Below are positions 8,603 to 17,632 of a DNA stretch of 64,000 bases, piece after piece. Origin of the DNA: CBDDKU01 sp965230375 (GTDB taxonomy: Bacteria; Bacteroidota; Bacteroidia; Flavobacteriales_D; Cryomorphaceae). Both the position numbers and the translations under genes were made by a program. The stretch is from positions 66,614 to 130,613 of the forward strand of contig CBDDKU010000028.1 of assembly GCA_965230375.1 (NCBI GenBank). The letters run 5' to 3'. Every line of letters starts with the position of its first letter. Position 1 is the stretch's first letter. The notes under the pieces are model-generated. The model did no database searches. It saw nothing but the letters and a program-made list of their open reading frames with translations, and was not told where the DNA came from.

Positions 8603-8663
8603 AAAGGTGTATGAATTCATAGCGGCCTAACGGCACGCTACGCTTCATACACGAATCGTTGGC
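8591..8663 (+). repeat. attC-like imperfect hairpin 2
   Basis: GTGTATGAA (8607-8615) pairs perfectly with TTCATACAC (8644-8652), and AACG (8591-8594) can pair with CGTT (8657-8660). The right end reads CGTTGGC followed by AAACATT, almost the same as the end of hairpin 3. The stop codon of the upstream gene lies inside the left arm. The left core is degenerate. Confidence 0.35.
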
Positions 8664-8681
8664 AAACATTAGAAAAAAACA

Positions 8682-9351
8682 ATGACTACCCTCAAATCTC
8701 TAACGCTACTCTTGATTTTGAATTCGTGCACTGTTACTTTCGAGACGGAGCCTGAGTGGGATAAGGGGAATCTATACAAAGTCAAAAATGTAAGTTCGAC
8801 TATAAGCGGTGACACAACCATCGTTTATTTAAATGACCATTCTTTCATCTATTATGACGAGTATCTAGTTTGGAAAGGCAATTATTTCATCTGGAAGAAT
8901 AAAGAACTACTTCGCGATGCACAAATTTTAAAAATCCGCTCCATTCAGGACAAAAGGGATATGGCCTTCGATATGATTTACCTTCCTGAGAATATGAATG
9001 AAGTGAACAAGCATTTTGATACGAATGATGATTGGCGGCAAATATCTAATTTAGTTTTAACGTCCTTCGATCCAACCGAAATCATGAACTTTCGAAACGC
9101 GCATGATTATATAAATGCAGTACAACAAAGATTACACGGGTAACTTCAGACAACTATTCTTCGACTTCTCAAATTGCTCAGACTCTTGCTTTGCATCTGA
9201 AAGAATTAAGCTAACTGGTGAGATGTTGTACGAAGTGAAGCTCGATCATTTCTGGGAAAAGGACAAGAAGGTCGACGCTGACACCCTTGTTTCCAAATTG
9301 AACAAGATTCTTCAACTGAAAGGAGTAGAAAAAATAAAAACGACCAGCTAA
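8682..9351 (+). pseudogene. small lipoprotein gene, probably frameshifted
   Basis: The first frame (8682-9143) encodes 153 residues that start with a short lipoprotein signal (lipobox-like LNSC) and continue as an unrecognised, probably periplasmic or outer-membrane domain. Between 9115 and 9140 the reading moves to the +1 frame, which stays open to 9351 and adds about 78 residues (from YNKDYTGNF to KIKTTS). That second part has no convincing start of its own. One extra base would explain the break. The final stop lies inside the GCTAAC core of hairpin 3, as is usual for cassette genes. The alternative is two overlapping genes. The function is unknown. Confidence 0.5.
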
Positions 9352-9411
9352 CAATGGGTAAAATGCATAAGCTCCTGACGTCGCTTACGACATCAATCCC
9401 GGTCCGTTGGC
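9347..9411 (+). repeat. attC-like imperfect hairpin 3
   Basis: GCTAAC (9347-9352) pairs with GTTGGC (9406-9411) using one G-T pair. GGG (9356-9358) pairs with CCC (9398-9400). TAAGC (9368-9372) pairs with GCTTA (9383-9387). This nested, interrupted layout over 65 nt, with AACAATGGG on the left and CCGTTGGC on the right, is the most attC-like of the four sites. Confidence 0.5.
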
Positions 9412-9429
9412 AACATTTAAAAGAACCAT

Positions 9430-10093
9430 ATGAAAATTGGAGTATTTATAAGTTTCTGCTGGGATGATCGACGACTTATGAATCGGATAAAGTCTAAACT
9501 CGAAAAAGAGCGAAACGCTTAAACCTATTGTCATAACCGAAAAAGAAAGAGCTGATGCGAGACTTCTGAATACTGAAAAAGTAGCTAAGGGAATTGTACA
9601 AGCTAAATTTTTCATTCCTATCCTTACTTTAAAGTCATTAACGAATCAATGGGTTAATCAAGAAATAGGGTTTGCGGCTGCTAAAGGGAAGTTAATTTAT
9701 CCATTAATTCAAGATGTACTTCTGACCGAAAGAAGGTTGAAAGGTTGGATCCATGGAGAAAGAGACCAACCGTATCAGTTCAAATTTTTGACAGAAGAAA
9801 AGAAAAACAGAAAGGAATTTCGAAAAGCATATCAATCGTTATTAAAAGATCTAGAAGACAATTCTCAACCAATTTTATTATCGCAATTACATCCTTTAGA
9901 AATGCGGAAATTCGGAAGAGGTGAAATTGTTTATGTCAATGATGAAAGTAGACACCTTCTATTAAATGACCATATATACCCATTACAAAATTCTGATGTA
10001 TACAATCAAATCTTCAAAATGAATGGAAAAAGAGAGAGGTATTTAACTGAGCAAGAATTTAATGACTATCCAATTGAACGAATTATAAAATAA
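9430..10093 (+). pseudogene. TIR-domain protein gene, frameshifted
   Basis: The N-terminal frame (9430-9522) gives MKIGVFISFCWDDRRL, a classical TIR strand A and box 1. It stops after 30 codons. The +1 frame, open from about 9490 to 10093, continues with KPIVITEKE, IVQAKFFIPILT and WVNQEIGFAAAKGK. The Glu in NQEIGFA is where TIR NAD-hydrolases keep their catalytic residue. An unrecognised tail of about 100 residues follows. Bacterial TIR proteins act as NADases or signal generators in anti-phage defence. One extra base between 9488 and 9520 would explain the break. The gene sits between attC-like hairpins 3 and 4. Confidence 0.6.
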
Positions 10094-10100
10094 AAAAACG

Positions 10101-10164
10101 TTGACCAACAATGAACTGAGCTAAATTCTAGTTTTTATTGGCATTTGGCTCACATAGTTAGGAT
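10101..10164 (+). repeat. attC-like imperfect hairpin 4
   Basis: CCAAC and GTTAGG can pair with one bulged A, and an inner GAGC/GCTC pairing encloses an AT-rich loop. The left arm reads CCAACAATG, sharing AACAATG with hairpin 3. It closes the AT-rich small-gene stretch; the next gene has ordinary composition. Confidence 0.3.
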
Positions 10165-10222
10165 CGTATTCCAAACCAGATAACCGAAAACCAATCAAAT
10201 TAGCCACCAAACCATCAGAACC

Positions 10223-10742
10223 ATGAAAAGAACAACCACCAGAATGACTTACATCGCTGTGCTTTTTGCCGCGGCATCTATCTTCTCAAGCTGTGATCAA
10301 AAAGAAAAGGAAGTAGTCAAAGAAGTTGAAAAGGAAGTGGTCATAGCTCCTGAGAAACCTGAGTATTTCCTGCTGCGCCCAGAAGTTGAAAAGGCCTACG
10401 GATACTCACATGCAGTGAAAATTGGAAATAGCATAAAAATTTCTGGAGCGGTAAGTATGGACGCAGAAGGTAATCCCACGGCTGTGGGAGATATTGAGCA
10501 ACAGATGAAAAACTGCTACGCCGATCTGGAAAAAATTCTCAATCATTTTGATTGCACCTTCGACGATGTGGTCAAAGAAGACATCTTTACGACAGATATG
10601 GCGCAGATGCTCGAGAAGCTCGGCGTATAGAGCTGAAGTGTACCAAAACGGATTTCCTACAGGTTCATGGCTCGAAGTAAAAGGATTAGCCTTACCTGAG
10701 TTTATGGTTGAGATTGAGCTTGAAGTACATAAGTCAGAGTAA
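10223..10742 (+). pseudogene. exported RidA-family lipoprotein, frameshifted
   Basis: The product begins with a lipoprotein signal ending in FSSC, followed by a charged KEKEVVKEVEKEV linker. Then comes a RidA (YjgF/YER057c) domain, a family whose cytoplasmic members deaminate reactive enamine and imine intermediates. The frame stops at 10630 after LEKLGV. The +1 frame resumes with YRAEVYQNGFPTGSW and ends with KGLALPEFMVEIE, the standard RidA C-terminus. Removing one base of GGCG (10622-10625) restores a full protein. A periplasmic or membrane-anchored RidA is less common than the cytoplasmic form. Confidence 0.7.
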
Positions 10743-10775
10743 GGCAATACGCTAAATGCGATAAAACTACAGCAC

Positions 10776-10793
10776 AAACCGTTTTAACGGTTT
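10776..10793. terminator. possible terminator hairpin between convergent genes
   Basis: AAACCGTT and AACGGTTT form a perfect 8-bp stem with a 2-nt spacer, between the RidA-like gene and the convergent dehydrogenase. Six A follow on the plus strand, but no downstream T tract is present for either direction. Confidence 0.35.
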
Positions 10794-10873
10794 AAAAAAT
10801 GCCACATCTACGTCGCATTCATTCAAAAAAATAGATGAGTGCCTCGTTGAGTACCAAAGTCTATGGTTATTGC

Positions 10874-11810
10874 TTAACAAACCCGAATGACGACGCTACC
10901 CACCGCTGCGCCACTTTCAGAATACCGATGGGCTTCTGCGATTTCATGGAGCGGGTAGATGCGATCTAAGACCGGTTTAACGATTCCGATCTCGGCCCAT
11001 CTTCTGAGTGTCTGCAGGCTTTTCTGTAGCTCCCTTTGTCTAACCTTTTCGATTGAGATATACTTCCCCTTACTAGAAATGGCGTGCATAAATTTCACTT
11101 TTAGGGGAGAGGTTGCGCCTGACCTTTCAGTGTCAAAAAAGTACTTGTAAGATTCGATCATCAACTCAGCACTCATTAACTTGGAATCGATGACCTGGTC
11201 GCTTCCCAACTTATACATCAGCGCTGATTGATCGCCGCTGCACACACTGGTGACGTGGGCTCCAGCATTCTTTGCCAATTGCACCAACATCGTTCCAACG
11301 CTGCGATCAGCTCCATAGACCACTACGCGGTCTCCATCTTCTATGGGTGCTTTGTTGATAAGGTGAATGGCCAATATGCCACCCGTAAGGCATGGCGGCT
11401 GCTTCTTCAAAACTCAGGTTTTCGGGCTTTAAGGTCAGGCCACATGATTCGGGCTGAGCGAGATATTCTGCATACGACCCAATATGCTTGTCGCTCGCCG
11501 ATCCGGAGCAAATTCCGAAAACAGCATCGCCAATTTCAAATTTTGAAGCCTCACCGCCTGTACTCATTACAGTTCCGGAAACCACCATTCCCAAAACTGG
11601 TTTTCTGGCTCTGCCAAAGCCAAGAGTCATTTGAGCAGAGAGTTTGTGAATCCAGGATTCATTCATTTGTCTGATGTGTACATCCAATTCAGTCACCGCT
11701 GTGGCGTTGACTTTGATCAATACTTCATCGGACTTTGGAACTGGAATGGGTATATCATTCAAACGAAGTCCGTCAGCTGATCCGTATTTGGCAAGAGTTA
11801 TGGTTTTCAT
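10874..11810 (-). pseudogene. NADPH:quinone reductase / MDR-type dehydrogenase, frameshifted
   Basis: A medium-chain dehydrogenase/reductase of the zinc-independent quinone-reductase branch. The N-terminal GroES-like half (MKTITLAKYGSADGL through LSFEEAAAMPYG) reads from 11810 and ends early at 11307. The cofactor half (GGILAIHL, VVVYGADRSVGTMLVQLA, to VGSVVIRVC) is in the next frame and ends at 10874. Deleting one C of the CCC at 11382-11384 (plus strand) joins them into about 312 residues with the family sequence PYGGILA at the junction. It is a distant paralogue of the intact gene at 22874-23851. Confidence 0.75.
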
Positions 11811-11842
11811 ATATCAATCGCGTCAAGTCTGGAAATCATTGG

Positions 11843-11870
11843 AAAAAAAAGGGAGCCGAAGCTCCCTTTT
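11843..11870. terminator. bidirectional terminator
   Basis: GGGAGC (11851-11856) and GCTCCC (11861-11866) pair around a 4-nt loop. Eight A precede the stem, giving T8 for minus-strand transcripts, and TTTT follows it. It lies just after the stop of the 985-residue T9SS gene on the minus strand. Confidence 0.85.
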
Positions 11871-11892
11871 CTTAAAACCAGAATTAAACCAA

Positions 11893-14850
11893 TTACTCTT
11901 TCACAAGCTTGTGTGATAGTTTATTCCCATCGTTCAACGTAATCTCAATGATGTAAACACCTTTTTTAAGCTCAGCAATATCAATGCGCTGATTGTTTGG
12001 GTTCACTTGAAGGACCGTTTTTCCAGTGATGTCGTGGAAAGAAATCACATCCATACTCTCGATTGCTACCCCTTCGATCATGATATGATCAGCAGCAGGA
12101 TTTGGGAAAATGTCAATGTTTGCTTCTGAGGCATCAATTACACCAACCGTGCTCCATTCAAACTCTTCCGTTGCTTTTGTACACCCGTCTGGGTTTGTGA
12201 TTTCGCAGTAGTATATACCATCTTCCATATCGCTCTTGTAGAATATCCAGGGGTTCGCAGCTGGTGTTTCAATCGGCTCGCCATTGAAGTACCACTGGTA
12301 TGTATAAGATCCAAACTCTCCTGTGGTTGCCCAAATTAGGTCTGTTTCTTCGATCAAGAAAGCTTCCATAAACGTGATGGTTGGACCAACTCCCGTTGAC
12401 ATACTGAAGTCAGGACATTCTTCTCTCCACACGGTCATCGTGTACATTCCAGGCTCAGTTACCCAAAGCGAGTCATTCGTACCACCCTCTACAGGTACGC
12501 CATTGTTATACCATTGGAATGCGATGTAGTTTCCAGGGAAAGCATTGTGAATGAGAACGGAATCTCCTTCTTCGCAGAGTTCACTATTTCCATAGGAAGT
12601 AATAGCAGGTGGCGCAAAGACGTAAGTATCGATCAAGACAGGGTCGCTATATCCAATACATCCGTCGATTTCTACCTGAGCGGTATACCATGTAGCGCCT
12701 TCCGCTTCTACCGAAATAGAAGTGTTCTCGCTTTCTTCAATATAGTTTCCGAGTTCGTAGTCGTCAGCACCAGCGTAGAGTAGGGTGTACCATTCGTAAT
12801 CTCCTGAAGTATCATCCAGGCTGAGCTCTACTGGTTCACCTGTACAATAGATGTAAGTCGCTGCCGAATCCCATGGTGTGGGTTGCCAATTATAAACTCC
12901 ATAATCTGGATTGACAATGATGTTGGGATTGATCGTAGGCTTGATCATAACCACATTACTCTCAATCTTGAGACCATTCGGACAAGAAGTATGTCTTGCT
13001 TTTACCAAATAAGAATTGAATTCAGTTACTTCTTGACTCAGTTCAGTCCCAGCACCAATCATTGGAACAAACTCACCTTCGTAGCCACCGCTGCCTATTT
13101 CAATCGTTTCTTCGAACCACTGAATGTTTTGCCACGAGCTTCCGCTGATGTTTAACTCCGTGGTATCTCCAACACATAGTGTCTCGCTATTTGCCCAAAT
13201 ATAAAGGTCGCGATCGAGGTAAGACTCTACTTCAATAGTAGAAGATGAAACTTGAACGCCAGGACATTGCACCAAGTCAGCTTTTACGAAGTAAAGACCG
13301 GTTTCTGAAGCTCCATAGACCAAATCTGTTTCACCATCGAGAATTACTTCTTCACCGTCTACTTCCATATACCACTGGTAGTTCTCAAAGTTTCCTGCTG
13401 ACCAAGATGGTACCTGGATTTCAGAAATACTGTCGATACACATGTATTGCTCGTTGTAGTCGACAAAAGTCAAGAATGGGCTTTGGTTTGTAGCTGGGTT
13501 GAGCGTGCGCGTCGTGCTCGACGTACATCCTTCAAAATTCGCTTCTACAGAAACGCGTACTTGTTCTGTGAAAGTCAATGTTAGCGTGGTTCCCTCTACG
13601 TCGATGATATCGTCTTCGGTATAGTTGAAGTCGGTGTGCATATACCAGGTGTATTCGTATCCTTCGTCGCTCAACACGATGTTGATCTCCTGTCCTGGGC
13701 AGTAGGGAGAAGTCGCGTCGAGGAAAAGCTCAGGGTCTTCAACATTGAAGAAAGTAGCTGGTACCGCTTCTGAAGTCATTGTGATTTCAGGCCAACCAAC
13801 GGGAGTAACTTCTACCGAGTATGATCCTGTTTGGTACGATTGGCTTACCAAAAAGATGGGTTGGTCTCCCCAAGCAGAGAAACCATCTTTAATCCATCCG
13901 TAAGTTCCATAGATATCGTTTGCCATGATCTCGATTGTAGACCCTTCGCATACATTGCCGAAGCTGTTTGAATCTGCAGAAAGCGTAAGAACTGGTGTTT
14001 CAAAAAGGTCTGCAGAAGCACTTCTGGCTTCAGTAGCCACAGTACACCCATCAATTGTACCTTCTACGGCGTAAAAGATCGTTTCACCTGTCAATTCCAC
14101 TGTCAAATCTGCACCATTCTCTCCATCCATATCAGAAAGGTTGTCGGCAGCGGGTCCTGAAAGCCATTGGTAAGAGTCAAATCCTTCGCTAGCTGTCATG
14201 CTAACCTCAGTTTCACCTTGAGTAAAACTACCCGTCAAGCTGATTTCTGCATTGACAAGTTGTACCAGGTTTGATGGAATAGTCTCTCCTTCTGAAACAA
14301 CATCCAGACGGTATGTTCCAGCTTCTGTTGCAGTATAGGTACTTTCAGTAGCACCATCGATTGGAGCTCCATCCATGTACCATTGATAGGAGTCGTATTC
14401 ACCTTCTACTGTGAGGAGTTCTTCACCCGTTCCGTCAGGGCAAATAATTCCATCTTCTCCTGAAATAACGACTCCAGATGCTAGCGAAAAGGCATAAATA
14501 GGTGAATAGGCGTAGCTGCCAAGAAATTCTTGATAAAAGCCTGCCCAAACCCAAAGTGGTTCATTTACAGTTACATCAAAATTGAATGTGCCATCGCCAT
14601 TGTCTACATAGCTAGAGCTTTGAGACCATGCAGGATCCGTTCCGAAAGGTGGAAGTTCGGGCTCCTCTGTGTGAGTGAAAATGATGGGAGCTTCACCGAA
14701 GTAATCCCATTGAAAAGTAACTACCGTACCCGGTGCTACTTCATACGGTTCAAAAAGCCCTTCTGGACTTACAATCGACAAGCTTTGCGAGAAAGCTGCG
14801 GTTGAAAATAAAAGTGTTAAGACACTCAGTACGTAAAGTCTAAATCGCAT
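11893..14850 (-). CDS. T9SS type A secreted protein with tandem Ig-like repeats
   Basis: A 985-residue exported protein. The signal peptide (ending AAFSQ) and a type A sorting tail from FPNPAADHIMIEG (about residue 915) mark it as a type IX secretion substrate anchored or released at the surface. Between them are about nine Ig/PKD-like repeats of roughly 85-100 residues. They are recognised by a recurring YQWYxxG motif and by endings such as ESTYTATEAGTYRLDV and GLYFVKADL. Each repeat has paired Cys or aromatic core positions. Such repeat arrays usually act as stalks or adhesins, and no catalytic domain is seen. A promoter and GTGAC repeats lie upstream, and a terminator follows directly. Confidence 0.9.
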   Translation of the reverse strand: MRFRLYVLSVLTLLFSTAAFSQSLSIVSPEGLFEPYEVAPGTVVTFQWDYFGEAPIIFTHTEEPELPPFGTDPAWSQSSSYVDNGDGTFNFDVTVNEPLWVWAGFYQEFLGSYAYSPIYAFSLASGVVISGEDGIICPDGTGEELLTVEGEYDSYQWYMDGAPIDGATESTYTATEAGTYRLDVVSEGETIPSNLVQLVNAEISLTGSFTQGETEVSMTASEGFDSYQWLSGPAADNLSDMDGENGADLTVELTGETIFYAVEGTIDGCTVATEARSASADLFETPVLTLSADSNSFGNVCEGSTIEIMANDIYGTYGWIKDGFSAWGDQPIFLVSQSYQTGSYSVEVTPVGWPEITMTSEAVPATFFNVEDPELFLDATSPYCPGQEINIVLSDEGYEYTWYMHTDFNYTEDDIIDVEGTTLTLTFTEQVRVSVEANFEGCTSSTTRTLNPATNQSPFLTFVDYNEQYMCIDSISEIQVPSWSAGNFENYQWYMEVDGEEVILDGETDLVYGASETGLYFVKADLVQCPGVQVSSSTIEVESYLDRDLYIWANSETLCVGDTTELNISGSSWQNIQWFEETIEIGSGGYEGEFVPMIGAGTELSQEVTEFNSYLVKARHTSCPNGLKIESNVVMIKPTINPNIIVNPDYGVYNWQPTPWDSAATYIYCTGEPVELSLDDTSGDYEWYTLLYAGADDYELGNYIEESENTSISVEAEGATWYTAQVEIDGCIGYSDPVLIDTYVFAPPAITSYGNSELCEEGDSVLIHNAFPGNYIAFQWYNNGVPVEGGTNDSLWVTEPGMYTMTVWREECPDFSMSTGVGPTITFMEAFLIEETDLIWATTGEFGSYTYQWYFNGEPIETPAANPWIFYKSDMEDGIYYCEITNPDGCTKATEEFEWSTVGVIDASEANIDIFPNPAADHIMIEGVAIESMDVISFHDITGKTVLQVNPNNQRIDIAELKKGVYIIEITLNDGNKLSHKLVKE

Positions 14851-14896
14851 AATTCAGTTGCATTATTTATTCGAAGGCAATTTTAGTTCTGATTGC

Positions 14897-14926
14897 CAAA
14901 GACAACTGTTAAAATGCTGTGACAAA
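14897..14926 (-). promoter_or_regulatory. promoter of the Ig-repeat T9SS gene
   Basis: On the minus strand TTTG (14926-14923) is followed by 18 nt and TGTCTTTG (14904-14897), close to the Bacteroidota consensus TTTG-N19-TAnnTTTG with one mismatch. Initiation would leave a leader of about 40 nt before the ATG at 14850. Confidence 0.45.
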
Positions 14927-14966
14927 CCGTGACGAAAAGCGAAAAATAGCGTGACAAAACGTGACG
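14919..14966. promoter_or_regulatory. direct-repeat operator candidate overlapping the -33 box
   Basis: GTGACAAACCGTGACG (14919-14934) and GTGACAAAACGTGACG (14951-14966) are near-identical and 32 bp apart, about three helical turns. Each contains two GTGAC half-sites 10 bp apart. The promoter-proximal copy overlaps the proposed -33 element. The rest of this 307-bp intergenic region shows nothing else recognisable. Confidence 0.5.
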
Positions 14967-15157
14967 CGGTCAATTTTAACGGACAAGGCCGATGAGTTAA
15001 TTTAGTTGTTAAACAATTGGCAAACAGTGTTTATTGAACTGGCTTGTTTGTTGTTTTTTGGTCCGTAGACTTCTGGTGGGTGTGAGTGCTGCAGAATCCA
15101 AATGTGACAACAGGGAAGTTATAACCTGACTTATGATTTGCGGATTAAGCAGTGTTT

Positions 15158-16873
15158 TTATTCAGGGGAATTGAGAATTTCTGTTCTCAGCCATTCGTTG
15201 AGATCTAAATCCTTATCGATATTCAGTTTCTCTTTGAGTCGCTGTTTTCTCTTTCGGATGGAAGCAGGAGTGATATTAAGAATATTGGCAATTTCTTTTG
15301 GGCTCAGGTCGAGCACCAGGTAGGCGCACATTCTCAAATCGCTCGAGTTTAGGCTGCTACTTGCTTTTGAAAGCTTGGAAAAGAAGTTTGGGTGAACTTC
15401 TTCGAAGTGAAGTTTTACGGTTTCCCAATCGTTTTGGAGATTCATTTGATTTTGAATCAACTTTTTGGCATTGGCGAGTGCAGGCGCCATTTCACTTTCG
15501 GGGAGGGAGCTTGTACGGTCGAGTAGGTCAGCCAATTCGCGCATTTGCTCGTTTTGGTTGGATACGCTCATCACCGTGCTCATCAGCGATCGGTTCTTGT
15601 AGTCGAGTTCATTTTGGAGATTCTCCCGCTCCATGATGCTGATTTTTTCGCGAATCTCGTGTTCTTCCTTCATCCGCTTTTGGTCGGCAAAATTCTTTTC
15701 AAGCCTGAGGTGAATCAGGCTCTGCTCTTTTTCTAGAAGAAGGTTTTTTTGGTTGAGGCGAGCTACCCTTGAGCGCGCAAGCAGTAATACCAGAATCAGG
15801 AATAGCGCCAGCCCGATAGAACCCAAGATCCAAATCAATTGCTTTCGTTCAGCTTCGGCTTCGATGAGCTCTAGCTCTTTCTCCTTTTTTCCGAATTCAT
15901 AGTTGAGCTGGTACTTCGACACCCAGTTTTTAGCTTTGACATTGACTATGCTATCCTGTATGCCCATAGCTTCGGTAGCCGCAGCCAGCGCATCATTCTC
16001 CCGGCCCTTTTCCATCAGCACCTTACTTTGCAATTTTAGCGCGTTAATGAGATGGTCGTGGTCATTTCCCTTTCGAAAACCATCTATACACTCATCCAGA
16101 TATGTTTGGGACGAATCTAATTGTCCCAAGTCGAAATGAGCGCGAGCCAGGTTTAAAGCAAATTCCCATTTCATCCAAGGTTCTACTTCTTCAGCTGAAG
16201 AATTGAAGTACGCACTGGTGAAGAAGTAAAGTGCCGTATCTGGTTCTTCAGCTTTGAGGTATATGCTGCCGATGTTGTTGAGTGTAGCTCTATAGCTTCT
16301 TCCTTGGTCGCTTTGGTAGTAAAGCTGAAGGGCTTCTTCTAGACAGACCAGGGCAGAATCGTTCAGCTTTTGCTCCGAGAGCCCATTGCTTAAATTCGTC
16401 AAGTTCATGGCGATTCTCATGGTATCTTCAGCTTCACGGCTTATCGCCAGTGCTTTTAAGAAGTATTCACTCGCTTTTTCTGAAGACCCATTCCGTGAGT
16501 ATGCGATACCGATATTGTTCAGAATGGCATTCTTATGAATCTCTATTCCGTAATAATCTGCCTTTTCAAGTGCTATAAACAAGTTCTCGAGAGACTGGTC
16601 GTATAAACTATAGTAGTTGTAGAGATTTCCGAGATTGATGTAACCAATTACAATGTAATCTGGGTTGTTTGAAGCTTCGGCTTTATCGATTACCTGATTT
16701 AAAAGGCGCTGTGCTTCTTCGAATTGAAGATTTCTGGTTGCGTCTATTCCTGCGTAAAGCATGGAGTCGAGAACCGCCTTTTCATCGGGATTCAATTCCT
16801 TTTCAAGTTCAGGGCTTTGACAAGCCACGAGTAAAACAAAAAGGCTAGAAATGAGTGTGAGCCGAGTTCTCAT
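15158..16873 (-). CDS. membrane-anchored TPR protein with C-terminal HTH
   Basis: A 571-residue regulator-like protein. It opens with a lipoprotein-type signal (LLVACQS). About seven tetratricopeptide repeats follow (for example GYINLGNLYNYYSLYDQSLENLFIALEKA), placing a protein-interaction domain in the periplasm. A single membrane span (WILGSIGLALFLILVLLLA, about residue 347) leads to a coiled coil. The C-terminal helix-turn-helix (LSPKEIANILNITPASIRKRKQRLKEKL) resembles LuxR/GerE or sigma region 4 domains. This layout is common in Bacteroidota and suggests sensing outside and DNA binding inside. It is transcribed in the same direction as the Ig-repeat gene but separated by a promoter region. 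Targets are unknown. Confidence 0.85.
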   Translation of the reverse strand: MRTRLTLISSLFVLLVACQSPELEKELNPDEKAVLDSMLYAGIDATRNLQFEEAQRLLNQVIDKAEASNNPDYIVIGYINLGNLYNYYSLYDQSLENLFIALEKADYYGIEIHKNAILNNIGIAYSRNGSSEKASEYFLKALAISREAEDTMRIAMNLTNLSNGLSEQKLNDSALVCLEEALQLYYQSDQGRSYRATLNNIGSIYLKAEEPDTALYFFTSAYFNSSAEEVEPWMKWEFALNLARAHFDLGQLDSSQTYLDECIDGFRKGNDHDHLINALKLQSKVLMEKGRENDALAAATEAMGIQDSIVNVKAKNWVSKYQLNYEFGKKEKELELIEAEAERKQLIWILGSIGLALFLILVLLLARSRVARLNQKNLLLEKEQSLIHLRLEKNFADQKRMKEEHEIREKISIMERENLQNELDYKNRSLMSTVMSVSNQNEQMRELADLLDRTSSLPESEMAPALANAKKLIQNQMNLQNDWETVKLHFEEVHPNFFSKLSKASSSLNSSDLRMCAYLVLDLSPKEIANILNITPASIRKRKQRLKEKLNIDKDLDLNEWLRTEILNSPE

Positions 16874-16950
16874 CTGTTCAAAAATAGATAAACCCGCAAG
16901 CTTTAGCTGTCAAGCCAAGTAAATTTGAATTGTTAATTCTCCCGATCTGT

Positions 16951-17616
16951 TTAATTGGAGACTGTATTTTCCGCCCAGTGAAAATTGAGATCGAGTTCAA
17001 GGTGTATTTCTTCAGCCACTTTCACCATGCCCATAAATTTGACGGGGGGCTCTAGATTAAAATCTCTCAGGTTCATAAAGATTTCACCGCTCGTGGCAAA
17101 TAAGAATTTTGTTTGATCGACTTCCGTTCTAAAAATATGGACTTTCTGTTTGCGCTCTACACCTGCGATGGTGATGTTCACATCGAAGTGACCAATACTC
17201 TTTTCTTCTTCAGGTGTTTCTTGCCATAGAGCCATTACATCCCAGGTGGCATCTATAAACTCAATTTCAATATTTGGGTAGATCTCAGATTCTAAGAGTT
17301 CGTGCAAGTCGCTATTCATGAGTCTGTTACCGCAGGAGATCGATGAAATAGGAACTAGTAGGTTGGCGTCTATGAAGTTTATTTTTCCAGTATTGACTAT
17401 TCCCGAAAAGGTCTTGTGCTTAAACGGCTTTTGGTCAACACATTCACATTCGAAAGAATTGACATTGGTCTTTCCCCTGATTTCCACTCCGCAGTTATCG
17501 GCAAACTTCAACTCCACCAGACGGTCCTTCTCAATAGGGCGTTCATGATTATTGGCAAGTTGCGCATAAGAGGCAATTGACATGAAGAAGACGAATAAGT
17601 TGATAAGCAGTTTCAT
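16951..17616 (-). CDS. YceI family protein, exported
   Basis: A 221-residue protein with a signal peptide (MKLLINLFVFFMSIASYAQ) and a YceI-like fold, a lipocalin-like barrel that binds polyisoprenoid or other amphipathic ligands in the periplasm. Family signs are the central FIDANLLVPISSISCGN segment, NIEIEFIDATWDVM and a repeated beta-strand pattern to the end. It lies downstream of the porin gene but beyond a strong terminator hairpin, so it is probably expressed separately or by read-through. Confidence 0.75.
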   Translation of the reverse strand: MKLLINLFVFFMSIASYAQLANNHERPIEKDRLVELKFADNCGVEIRGKTNVNSFECECVDQKPFKHKTFSGIVNTGKINFIDANLLVPISSISCGNRLMNSDLHELLESEIYPNIEIEFIDATWDVMALWQETPEEEKSIGHFDVNITIAGVERKQKVHIFRTEVDQTKFLFATSGEIFMNLRDFNLEPPVKFMGMVKVAEEIHLELDLNFHWAENTVSN

Positions 17617-17632
17617 ACGTAGGGTTCAAATG

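Noticed and set aside
7979..10164. CRISPR array
   Set aside because: The hairpins are not identical direct repeats, spacing is gene-sized, and no cas gene is present.
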